From the NCBI GenBank assembly GCA_965267475.1, contig OZ254079.1, positions 124,001-188,000 of the forward strand: 64,000 nt of DNA. The letters are read 5' to 3'. The stretch comes from JBCBKU01 sp965267475. GTDB lineage: Bacteria; Pseudomonadota; Alphaproteobacteria; Rhodobacterales; Rhodobacteraceae. Under the pieces are notes generated by a model. That model was not told the origin of the DNA and did not search any database. It was given only the letters and a program-made list of their open reading frames with translations. Shown piece after piece: positions 17,973 to 25,469 of this stretch (the stretch's first letter is position 1; the number at the start of each line of letters is the position of its first letter). Both the position numbers and the translations under genes were made by a program.

Positions 17973-18878
17973 TCAGGCAAATATCATCGACGACAGCTTG
18001 CGCCGCCCATTCAGGGCAATCGGGTCTTCGGGTTTCAATGCATCAAAGATCATGAACAACTGAGCCTTCGCCGCCCCGTCATTCCAGTCGCGATCCCGGC
18101 GAAAAAGTTCAAGAAGCTCAGTCACCGCCGCTTCCGTTTCATTATTGGCCTGAAGCGCCTGTGCCAGATCGAACCGTGCCTGGTGATCTTCGGCATTGGC
18201 TTCGACTGCCGAACGCAACTCCGCCACCGGTCCTGCGTTCTCGGCCTGACGCGCCAGTTCGATTTGCGCGCGGACCGCTTCAAGCTCAGGCGCGCCGGAA
18301 ATCTCATCCGGTGCCGAGGCCAGAAGCGCCTCGGCCTGATCAAGCTGGCCCGTCGCGATATGGCTTCGGGCAAGCCCGCCCATAGCAGCAGCGTTCGTCG
18401 GATCCTCGCCCAGGATCGCCGCGAAGGTCTGTGCGGCATCCGTCACGGCGCCCTCAGCCAGCATCGCTTCGGCGGCCTCGACCGCTGCGCCGATCCCGCC
18501 ATCGCCGGCCAGACCGGCCACCCGGTCGATGAATGCGCTGATTTCCGATCCCGGCACGGCGCCCTGAAAGCCGTCGACCGGCTGCCCTTTCCAGAAGGCG
18601 TAAATTGTCGGGATCGACTGAATCCGAAGTTGCGCAGAAATCGCCTGGTTCTCATCGACGTTGACTTTGACAAGCTTCACCTTGCCTTTCGCCGCACGCA
18701 CAGCGTCTTCCAACGCGGGCGTCAGCGTCTTGCAAGGGCCGCACCACGGTGCCCAGAAGTCCACAATGATCGGAATCTCCTGGCTCGCCTCGATCACGTC
18801 CGCCATGAACGTGGCCTCGGTACCGTCCTTGATCACATCGGCTTCGGCGCCCTCGGGGGCTGGGTTCAGCTCAAGCAT
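17973..18878 (-). CDS. Thioredoxin-TPR protein (CnoX/YbbN-like)
   Basis: A 301-residue cytoplasmic protein with a thioredoxin domain (residues about 20-125) and C-terminal tetratricopeptide repeats. The active site WCGPC gives C46 and C49, so unlike E. coli CnoX, which has a degenerate SxxC site, this member keeps both cysteines. TPR-like helices follow (AEAMLAEGAVTDAAQTFAAIL and similar). CnoX guards unfolded proteins and hands them to GroEL; a redox-chaperone role is inferred. The frame is open 64 codons upstream, but the ATG at 18878 begins the family homology. It heads the LON-domain/Trm112 group. Confidence 0.92.
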   Translation of the reverse strand: MLELNPAPEGAEADVIKDGTEATFMADVIEASQEIPIIVDFWAPWCGPCKTLTPALEDAVRAAKGKVKLVKVNVDENQAISAQLRIQSIPTIYAFWKGQPVDGFQGAVPGSEISAFIDRVAGLAGDGGIGAAVEAAEAMLAEGAVTDAAQTFAAILGEDPTNAAAMGGLARSHIATGQLDQAEALLASAPDEISGAPELEAVRAQIELARQAENAGPVAELRSAVEANAEDHQARFDLAQALQANNETEAAVTELLELFRRDRDWNDGAAKAQLFMIFDALKPEDPIALNGRRKLSSMIFA

Positions 18879-18939
18879 GGGCGGTCCCTTTCGTCCTGCA
18901 ACCCGTCCTATATGATTGCCCGAGGGCAAATGCCAAGGG

Positions 18940-19236
18940 CTAAGACAGTTCGGAAAGCCGCGCCCTGGTGTCGCGGGGCAAGGGCAGACAGCCGGCCAAA
19001 CCCGCCGGAAGCACCAAAAGCGCGCCAGCCCGGTAAAGCGCTGGGCCGAACCCTTCCATCTCATTGGCAAGCGTCAGACCCATTGGGCCGGCGCCCAGAA
19101 CCGCCGTACCGTCGGGCAGATGATCAAGGACGGAAGCCTTGCCAATGACGACGACCGAGGCGGGCGCCGCATCGGTCAGAAAGGTCACCGCCGCCATTGT
19201 CCCGATCCATCCGGCCAGAACCAGTGGGGCGATCAT
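18940..19236 (-). CDS. Small membrane protein of unknown function
   Basis: A 98-residue protein I do not recognise. It has a hydrophobic N-terminus (MIAPLVLAGWIGTMAAVTFL) and a second hydrophobic patch near the end (ALYRAGALLVLPAGLAG), suggesting one or two membrane passes. The ATG at 19236 lies ten bases after the stop of the gene before it and follows AGGCG; a TTG at 19269 in the same frame would overlap that gene by 23 bases. It is the last gene of a four-gene minus-strand unit headed by the FAD oxidase and belongs to it by spacing alone. Confidence 0.6.
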   Translation of the reverse strand: MIAPLVLAGWIGTMAAVTFLTDAAPASVVVIGKASVLDHLPDGTAVLGAGPMGLTLANEMEGFGPALYRAGALLVLPAGLAGCLPLPRDTRARLSELS

Positions 19237-19246
19237 CAGCCCGCGC

Positions 19247-20293
19247 CTAATAGTCGTGGATATGCTCAACGCGCCATCCTTGGGTCTCGGCCTGCCGCAG
19301 CACCTCGGCCAGTTCTGTAACCTTTACCACGACAAGATGGCGGTAATCACCATACCCTTGGCGGGGAAGTGTCATCAGGGCATCGGGGCCATCAGGACCA
19401 TCGGTCAGCACCGTGAACATGATGTCATCATTGCCGGCAATCTCGCGAAACTCGGCGCCGGCCTTCGCCCAGTTCTGCAAAAGCTCGGTCAGAACGCGGT
19501 ACCGTGGCGTTTCAAACACTGCCGTGCCTCCGGCTCCGTCCTGACGCACGACGCCCTTACCCGTGATCAGATCCGCCGACCCTTCGGTCACGGCAAGGCG
19601 CAAGGTCAGTTCGTCCCCGCCGACCCCGGCGACAGCCGCTTCGATCGCCTTGGCGTAAGCGGCCTTGGCTCCGAATTCCAAGCCCAGCGCCATGGCTCTT
19701 TCCCTGTCGCGAAACGTATCGCCCTTGGCCGCCTTCAGGTCCGCCGCATCCCGCGCAAAATCCCAATTGTACCAGGCAACCTGCTGCAAGAACCGGGCAT
19801 AATCGGCTGCCTGTTCGGCGGACAGATCGTCCAAAACTGCGCGGGTGTCTCCGCGCTGCAAAGTGGCCAATCGCCCAAGCGTTTCTTCATAAGCCGCCTT
19901 GGCCAGAAACTCGGCCGTGAAACTCACCCCAATGGTATAGATTGTGGCCTTCGTTTCGCCGTCGAACCCGCCCATACGCCCGCTTTCCTTGGAAAGGGCG
20001 CAAAGCGACGTCCAGAAACCGAAGATGCCACGCAGAAACCCGTAATCATGCGGATCACCATCAGCGATGACCCGGGCATAGTCGTCATAGGCATGAACGA
20101 TATGCCATTCGGGATAAGTCATCAGCGTCCGCGATTCCGCCCGCGTTCCATCGCCGGTCAGGATTGGCGCATAAGGCTCGGCATCGCCGATAGGGCGACA
20201 GGCGACCTCGTTATAGGCAACCGGCGCCAGCAAGATCAGGACCAGCACGACCAGCGCCAGAAGCAGCCGCTTGATCCAGCGCCAAAGAAACAT
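19247..20293 (-). CDS. Membrane-anchored protein of unknown function
   Basis: A 348-residue protein I cannot assign. One strongly hydrophobic segment (about residues 9-27) follows the cluster WRWIKR, so it is probably anchored in the inner membrane by its N-terminus with the bulk in the periplasm. The rest is soluble, with TLMTYPEWHIVHAYDDYARVI near residues 55-75 and many Ala-rich helices. Its ATG shares a base with the stop of the preceding gene (TGATG), so it is translated together with the membrane protein and the FAD oxidase. That coupling suggests a joint role with the oxidase. Confidence 0.75.
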   Translation of the reverse strand: MFLWRWIKRLLLALVVLVLILLAPVAYNEVACRPIGDAEPYAPILTGDGTRAESRTLMTYPEWHIVHAYDDYARVIADGDPHDYGFLRGIFGFWTSLCALSKESGRMGGFDGETKATIYTIGVSFTAEFLAKAAYEETLGRLATLQRGDTRAVLDDLSAEQAADYARFLQQVAWYNWDFARDAADLKAAKGDTFRDRERAMALGLEFGAKAAYAKAIEAAVAGVGGDELTLRLAVTEGSADLITGKGVVRQDGAGGTAVFETPRYRVLTELLQNWAKAGAEFREIAGNDDIMFTVLTDGPDGPDALMTLPRQGYGDYRHLVVVKVTELAEVLRQAETQGWRVEHIHDY

Positions 20294-20697
20294 CAGGCCT
20301 CGCGCGGGCCCAGAAGGCCCGAGATCAACCCGATCCCGCCCAGCGCCAGATGTGGCAGGTTCGCAAGGATCTTGAACCCGAAGGGCAGATCCAAGACGCC
20401 ATTGTTGAAGATCCCGAAATCGAGATAGCCCGAGCCTGTGGCCAACCCCAACGCCCCGTCACCCAGATAAAGCGCTCCAAAGACGATCAGAAACGTCCGC
20501 GCGGCGCGGTGCGACACCAGCGCCGCCCCCAGCGCCCAAAGGGCCGAAACCAGGTGCAGCGCGTCATCGAAGATGTCCAAGGCGAAGATCCCGAAGGCAA
20601 GCCCGTCGTCATCCGTGATCCCGGGAATATAGTTCAGTGCCGCCGCCCCCAGAAGGACGACGAAAAAGCCCAAAGCGATCTTCTGAAGTCCGGTCAT
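20293..20697 (-). CDS. DUF4383-like membrane protein
   Basis: A 134-residue integral membrane protein with about four helices (LGFFVVLLGAAALNYI, LHLVSALWALGAALV, FLIVFGALYLGDGALGLA and LPHLALGGIGLISGLLG). The layout resembles the small DUF4383-type membrane proteins, but I am not certain of the family. The ATG at 20697 overlaps the stop of the FAD oxidase gene by ATGA, which makes it the natural start; an in-frame codon at 20721 is less likely. It is followed by the anchored unknown with a one-base overlap, so all are coupled. Confidence 0.72.
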   Translation of the reverse strand: MTGLQKIALGFFVVLLGAAALNYIPGITDDDGLAFGIFALDIFDDALHLVSALWALGAALVSHRAARTFLIVFGALYLGDGALGLATGSGYLDFGIFNNGVLDLPFGFKILANLPHLALGGIGLISGLLGPREA

Positions 20698-22175
20698 AGA
20701 CGTCCCAAATAGCTGTCCCAAAGGTTGTTGCGAAGGACCAGATCGGGATCAACCTCGCGTTTTTGCGCCACGAATTCACCGGCGCGCGGATATCCCGTCG
20801 CGAACTGATCCAGCCGGGCATGCTGCCGATAGGGCAGATAGTAACTGCCGCCGATCGCATGGGTGCGGTCGATTAGGGCTTCGGTCATGCGGGCCATATC
20901 GGCCTCGCCCCTTTCGGTCATTTCCTGGCTGAACAGCATGACTGCCGCGATCCGTGGGACCGGTGCATAAGACAAAAGGCTTTCCGCATCGGTATCCACA
21001 AAACGCAGGGTGATGTTCAAAAGCTCCTGATAGCTTTCTGGAATGATCTCCTGGCAGGCGGTTACGAATTCGGCGAACCGGTCTGGGGCCACAAAGTATT
21101 CATGCAGGATATCGGTCCGCGCTGGGTCGCGGTCATCCAAAGTCACCACCGGTTCGTTGATCAGCGAATTGCGCGTCGCCACGGCTCCGATGCGCGGGCC
21201 GATATCGGCCTCCATCGCCCAGCGCCAGCGTTTGAAACGCTCATTACCCAATTGCGCCCGAAAGATGTGGCGGGCCACATGCGACATCATGCCCGACCCC
21301 TTGGCAGGCAGCACCTCGCTTTGGTCGGCAGACGGGCGATAGGCGATGATCAACGCCTCGTCGAAGAAAGTTTCCCGGTCCACGTTCATCCGGCCATAGG
21401 CCATGTTGACGGTCGGATCTGACAGCGCATCGACGAAGGCGGGCCCGAAATCGGCTCCAGGAACAGCTCGAAAGGCCGGTTCCAGGTTCATGTTCGGCGC
21501 CATCTCGACCACCATTTCGGTGATCACCCCGGTCAACCCATATCCACCCATCGCGTGCGAAAAGAGATCAGCGTTCTCGGTTCTGGATGCCGTCACCAGA
21601 TCGCCGCTGGGTAAGACCATCGTCACCTCGCGCACGGTCGCCCCCATGGGCCCGTGCGACACCGGCCATCCATGGGCATTGACGCAGAACGTCGCGGCCA
21701 CCCCGAAATCGTTGTTCGACTGCATGACCTTGGGTCCGAAGCCCAACGGATCCAGCGCCGCAATCACCTGCGACCAACGCGCGCCCGCATGCACGCGGAA
21801 CAGCCCGTTGGCAGTGTCGGCTTCGAGAAACCCGTTGTCGAATGTAATGGCCGTCCCGTCCCGGGGGATCGCCTGTCCACCCATGGAATGCCGCGCGGCT
21901 CCGACATTCAACGGACGCCCGTCAGCGCGGGCCTCGGCCAGTTCGGCTCGGATCGCCTCAACCAATGCCGCGCCCGGGTCTTCCGCCAGACGCAAATGCT
22001 TGGCCACCGGCGTTGGGTTCAGCAGGGACGCATCGTTCAACATGCCGTCCGGGGTTGGCCCGACAAGCGCCTGTCCGTCCAATGAGGGGTTGCGCCCACC
22101 GATCCAGCGCGCGCCGATTGCCCCAAGGGCCGCACCGGTTCCCAAAAGGGCCGCGCGGCGTGTTAAACTGCTCAT
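20694..22175 (-). CDS. FAD-binding oxidase, aldonolactone oxidase-like (Tat-exported)
   Basis: A 493-residue flavoprotein of the VAO/GLDH type. Residues 1-27 look like a Tat signal (TRRAALLGTGAALGAIG), so it would be folded and exported. The FAD_binding_4 domain is marked by RPLNVGAARHSMGGQAI, and QSNNDFGVAATFCVNAHGWP is the flavin loop region. The C-terminal half fits D-arabinono-1,4-lactone or L-gulonolactone oxidases. Whether it oxidises a lactone or a sugar alcohol is unknown. It heads a coupled four-gene set with two membrane proteins and an anchored protein, which suggests a periplasmic oxidase tied to the inner membrane. Confidence 0.85.
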   Translation of the reverse strand: MSSLTRRAALLGTGAALGAIGARWIGGRNPSLDGQALVGPTPDGMLNDASLLNPTPVAKHLRLAEDPGAALVEAIRAELAEARADGRPLNVGAARHSMGGQAIPRDGTAITFDNGFLEADTANGLFRVHAGARWSQVIAALDPLGFGPKVMQSNNDFGVAATFCVNAHGWPVSHGPMGATVREVTMVLPSGDLVTASRTENADLFSHAMGGYGLTGVITEMVVEMAPNMNLEPAFRAVPGADFGPAFVDALSDPTVNMAYGRMNVDRETFFDEALIIAYRPSADQSEVLPAKGSGMMSHVARHIFRAQLGNERFKRWRWAMEADIGPRIGAVATRNSLINEPVVTLDDRDPARTDILHEYFVAPDRFAEFVTACQEIIPESYQELLNITLRFVDTDAESLLSYAPVPRIAAVMLFSQEMTERGEADMARMTEALIDRTHAIGGSYYLPYRQHARLDQFATGYPRAGEFVAQKREVDPDLVLRNNLWDSYLGRL

Positions 22176-22229
22176 GTCCGGTTAATACACTGGAAAGGCG
22201 TCACAAATCAAACCGGCCTAGAAACGCGA

Positions 22230-22691
22230 TCAGGGCTGTGCCATCCGTGGGTCAAATATGAATTCGGCCGTCGACAGCACCCGAACATCGCGCATTCCGG
22301 GATGATCCGGGTTCAGCACGAAGTTGCGTTCAAGCGGAATAACCAATGACGGTACCGACAGAACAAGCGAAGTCCGTGCCTCGATCCACGCGTCGCCCGC
22401 CGCGCGCGTATCGAAAATCGTCGCGGTTTCGGGCAGATCGCTGAATTCGACCGAAACCGGGGGCGTGCCATCGGGGATTTCGAGTTCCACGCAGACCAAC
22501 CGGGGCAGCTTTTCGGGTGTGCGCATGGATGGCGGCAGATGCACGAAGACTTCCAGGGTCGCCAGCGAAAGGGATTGCGCCGTATAGACGGCCGCGCGAC
22601 CGGGACTGTTCCACCGCCCACCCGCTTTCAAAGCACCCAATCCATCCAGGCCGGGCGCATATTCCGGCCGCATAAGACGGAACGCCCGCAT
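22230..22691 (-). CDS. RES domain toxin (NAD-degrading type)
   Basis: A 153-residue RES-domain protein. The defining motif is complete: R5, Y11, then GGRWNSPG with R26, Y36 in AVYTAQS and E47 in LATLEVFVHL, followed by FDTRAAGDAW. RES toxins of RES-Xre modules degrade NAD+ and stop growth. The gene lies 3 bases after the antitoxin gene, in the usual antitoxin-then-toxin order, and nothing in it looks truncated. The pair sits between the FAD oxidase unit and xthA, all on one strand. Confidence 0.93.
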   Translation of the reverse strand: MRAFRLMRPEYAPGLDGLGALKAGGRWNSPGRAAVYTAQSLSLATLEVFVHLPPSMRTPEKLPRLVCVELEIPDGTPPVSVEFSDLPETATIFDTRAAGDAWIEARTSLVLSVPSLVIPLERNFVLNPDHPGMRDVRVLSTAEFIFDPRMAQP

Positions 22692-22694
22692 GGG

Positions 22695-23228
22695 TTAGTC
22701 GAATACTCCATGTTCAATCCGGGTTAGCACGCCCTCAACCTCACGGGCGCCACTATCCGTCCGGGCCATGGACATCGGCACTTCATCGTTCAGCGCCGGA
22801 TTGGGGCTGCGCAACCATTCCTCGGACAGGTCTTCGTCCTCGAATATGCGGTTGGCATGGGCAATCACGCGCAAAAGCCGTGCAATCCCGTCGCTTTCTT
22901 CAAGTTTGAGCCGCTCGCGATTGCTCAGCCGACGCTCCAGCGTGCGCTCCGAGATGATCATCCGAATGTCCCGAGGTTCCAGGACGTCCGCGCGTTCCAA
23001 CTCCCGCACGACCTCTGACGGGATACCACGCTTGATCCCGCCATAAGACGTATCAACCACGGTCCGCGTCTGACCGCGCACCACTTCCACCCCCTGCCCT
23101 GCCAGGACCGCAATGAATGTCGTATCGCTGTCCGCATCCGGACGCGGTGCTTTATCGAACCATTTCACGGATGATTTCGGTGGAATTTGACCTTTTTTGC
23201 CTGCTGCGACGTTTTCTGGCGTTGCCAT
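22695..23228 (-). CDS. Xre/MbcA/ParS antitoxin of RES system
   Basis: A 177-residue partner of the RES toxin. After a basic, disordered N-terminus it has a helical region (GIKRGIPSEVVRELERADV, then SERTLERRLSNRERLKLEESDGIARLLRVIAHANRIFED) that matches the Xre-like domain plus the MbcA/ParS C-terminal domain that caps the toxin. Such antitoxins bind their own promoter. An 11-base inverted repeat flanks its promoter region (see 23269-23345). Its length is a little more than the usual 140-160 residues, due to the N-terminal extension. Confidence 0.9.
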   Translation of the reverse strand: MATPENVAAGKKGQIPPKSSVKWFDKAPRPDADSDTTFIAVLAGQGVEVVRGQTRTVVDTSYGGIKRGIPSEVVRELERADVLEPRDIRMIISERTLERRLSNRERLKLEESDGIARLLRVIAHANRIFEDEDLSEEWLRSPNPALNDEVPMSMARTDSGAREVEGVLTRIEHGVFD

Positions 23229-23268
23229 CGTCTTTTCCTGTTCTGCTCGTCTTAAAACACAACCATCG

Positions 23269-23345
23269 CCGCCATTTGCGGTACCAACCTAAAGCAGATG
23301 GCAGCAAAACCGCCACCTGTCAACCGTTCGCTCGGCAAATGGCGG
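23269..23345 (-). promoter_or_regulatory. Inverted repeat around the RES-Xre promoter
   Basis: CCGCCATTTGC at 23269-23279 and its exact reverse complement GCAAATGGCGG at 23335-23345 bracket the region upstream of the antitoxin gene. A TTGACA on the minus strand (23323-23318) lies between the arms and is a candidate -35 box. The arms are far apart (55 bases), so they are best read as two oppositely oriented binding sites for the antitoxin. The repeat is seen; the regulatory role is inferred from known autoregulation of such modules. Confidence 0.5.
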
Positions 23346-23357
23346 GTTAACGTAACA

Positions 23358-24146
23358 TCACAAATCAAACGTTGCGAAGACAGGCGCATGGTCCGAAGGC
23401 TGTTCCCACCCGCGCACATCGCGCAGGATCCGCGACGAATGGGCCTGACTTGCGATATCGCCTGTCGCCCAGACATGGTCGAGCCTTCGCCCCTTATCCG
23501 CAGCGTCCCAATCACGCGCGCGGTAGGACCACCAACTGTACAAAAGCCCGTCGGGAATGTCCTTGCGGGTTACATCGACCCAGCCGCCGGCCTCTTGCGC
23601 GGCGGCCAAGTGCTCAACCTCGATCGGCGTATGGCTGACGATTTTCAAAAGCTGCTTGTGCGACCAGACATCGTCTTCCCGGGGCGCAATGTTCAGATCT
23701 CCGACCAGGATCGACTTTTCCGGCTTCTCCAACGCGGCCCAGGTCTTCATATCGACCAGATAATCTAGCTTTTGACCGAATTTCTCGTTCTTCTCGCGGT
23801 CCGGCACATCACCACCCGCGGGCACATAGAAATTGTGAATCGTAACGCCATTTTCCAGCCGCCCCGCCACGTGACGAGCATGTCCAAGCCCCGCGAAATC
23901 CAGGTCCCCTGCATCTTCGAGCGGCAGCTTCGACAGGATCGCCACGCCGTTATATCCCTTCTGACCCCGCGCCACGATGTGGTCGTAACCAAGCGCCTGA
24001 AACACTTCGGCTGGGATCTTCTCAACCGGTGATTTGCACTCTTGCAGACACAGAATGTCCGGCGCTTCTTCCTTCAGAAGCCGCGCCACAAGTTGGGCAC
24101 GCAACCGCACCGAATTGATGTTCCAGGTGGCAAGGGTAAACGGCAT
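23358..24146 (-). CDS. xthA: Exodeoxyribonuclease III
   Basis: A 262-residue AP endonuclease/3'-exonuclease of the Xth family (EEP fold). It begins with the family signature LATWNINSVRLRA and continues DILCLQECKSP, GYNGVAILSK, LVGDLNIAPREDDVW and GRRLDHVWAT, ending SDHAPVFATFDL with the catalytic histidine. It repairs abasic sites in the cytoplasm. The length fits XthA. The gene is followed by the RES-Xre pair in the same direction after 129 bases, and diverges from a small unknown gene at 24302. Confidence 0.95.
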   Translation of the reverse strand: MPFTLATWNINSVRLRAQLVARLLKEEAPDILCLQECKSPVEKIPAEVFQALGYDHIVARGQKGYNGVAILSKLPLEDAGDLDFAGLGHARHVAGRLENGVTIHNFYVPAGGDVPDREKNEKFGQKLDYLVDMKTWAALEKPEKSILVGDLNIAPREDDVWSHKQLLKIVSHTPIEVEHLAAAQEAGGWVDVTRKDIPDGLLYSWWSYRARDWDAADKGRRLDHVWATGDIASQAHSSRILRDVRGWEQPSDHAPVFATFDL

Positions 24147-24301
24147 GGGCGGGCTCCGGATGTGGTGTTCGCGCGGACCTTAGGCCCGCACCAACCGGGC
24201 CGCCACCCCGGTTGCCCGGAAAGTTTACGGTCTTTTCACTCAGGTCAAATGATCCCCCATGGTAGCTTTGCTGCAAATGATTTTGCCAAAAGGAGATTGT
24301 C

Positions 24302-24511
24302 ATGTTGCCCCCTGCTTTGGCTGAATTGGCGTCCCAGCTTGCAAAGGTCGACAGCACCAACGCACCACGACTGACCGCGGAACTCAGGCTGCTCGACAAG
24401 ATTCTAAACGATCCCAAGATCCATCCACATCTGCCGGACGGTATGAAACCATTGAAGATCGGACCCGCGCCGGGAAATTGCCCCTGCTGCGGCCAAAGGA
24501 TTACCGGCTGA
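24302..24511 (+). CDS. Small CxxC protein of unknown function
   Basis: A 69-residue protein that I do not recognise. AAAGGAGA just upstream is a strong ribosome binding site, which supports real translation. It is helical for most of its length (LAELASQLAKVDSTNAPRLTAELRLLDKILND) and ends in NCPCCGQRITG, a CxxC knuckle with a third cysteine that could bind zinc or take part in thiol chemistry. The stop is one base before the ATG of the following membrane protein gene, so the two should be translated together. Confidence 0.75.
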   Translation: MLPPALAELASQLAKVDSTNAPRLTAELRLLDKILNDPKIHPHLPDGMKPLKIGPAPGNCPCCGQRITG

Positions 24512-24512
24512 C

Positions 24513-25460
24513 ATGTGCGCAAGACAGGTCACCCCCGCCCCCGAGACCGAAACGCCCACGACAGGGGACGGTGGGGATGCCGCACCCGCACCACCGCCGG
24601 TTCCAGTTCCAGCACCTGCGCAGGGCGTTGTGCCACCGCCCCCGAAGCCTGGCCCCTTTGGCCTTGGCGCGTCTGAGGATCCCTTTAGCTTTTATTATTT
24701 CATTCGACCGGGACAGTCACCGACGGACGTCCAGTTCGCGCTTGCGCTACGGATATCCAGCCTGATTGGACAAATTGGCCGCTTCAAAAGTGTCAAAGAC
24801 CCCGAACAGAATGCCCTGGCCCATAGACTGGCCAATGACCTGCGCGACGTGTTCTCGGCGGGCCTTGCCCAGGAAGTCACCGTCGAGATTGACCATTTCG
24901 TGAAAGAGGTGGATGCGCGCGAGGAAGAGTTCATGAGCCGCATTCTGACGCCTGCGCATCGCGGTCGCATCTCGGGCCCGGCCTGGGCGACATTCTTCTG
25001 CATGCTTTTGGCGCTCCTCGTGGCCACGACCGCAGACGCGATCGACGCGAAGCTTCTGACGTTTTACGCTTTTCCCCTGCTGGACACATTCGCCTTCGTG
25101 GTGTCTGGGGCATTGCTTGGCCGACTGCTTTTCCTCGTTATGACCCACCAGACCCGTCTGACCTCAATCGGCCAATACGATGACGACGGCGCAAGGATTG
25201 GGCGGGGCGGCTTCGTCATTTTCCTTGACGCGGTCATCGGCGTGATTGCCTGCCTCGCCTTCGTGAACGGGTTCATCGTGATTGCCATTGGGATCGAGAC
25301 GCCTGCGACCGGAGCCGCCGATGCGGGGTCCGGTCTCAGCACGCTGGCCATCAAGGAAAGCCCCCTGATCGCCTTTTTCTTCGGCGTAATCGTCGGCGTC
25401 GCGCGCACTGAATTCATCGCACGTTTCTCGGGCATGGCACGACAACAATTCAGCACCTGA
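24513..25460 (+). CDS. Proline-rich multi-pass membrane protein of unknown function
   Basis: A 315-residue protein without a family I can name. Residues 15-50 are a proline/alanine-rich low-complexity tail, residues 55-150 form a soluble helical domain, and four membrane helices follow at about 158-175, 183-210, 233-260 and 284-298. TM2-TM3 are joined by a short acidic loop (QYDDDGARIGRGG). The first residues MCARQV hold a cysteine but no signal peptide, so it is not a lipoprotein. It starts right after the CxxC mini-protein gene, suggesting a functional pair. It converges on the DUF1479 gene. Confidence 0.78.
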   Translation: MCARQVTPAPETETPTTGDGGDAAPAPPPVPVPAPAQGVVPPPPKPGPFGLGASEDPFSFYYFIRPGQSPTDVQFALALRISSLIGQIGRFKSVKDPEQNALAHRLANDLRDVFSAGLAQEVTVEIDHFVKEVDAREEEFMSRILTPAHRGRISGPAWATFFCMLLALLVATTADAIDAKLLTFYAFPLLDTFAFVVSGALLGRLLFLVMTHQTRLTSIGQYDDDGARIGRGGFVIFLDAVIGVIACLAFVNGFIVIAIGIETPATGAADAGSGLSTLAIKESPLIAFFFGVIVGVARTEFIARFSGMARQQFST

Positions 25461-25469
25461 CAGGGGTGT

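Noticed and set aside
19139..20428. 429-codon plus-strand frame over the anchored unknown gene
   Set aside because: The opposite strand has start-stop overlaps linking it to its neighbours and a sensible membrane anchor; this frame has neither.
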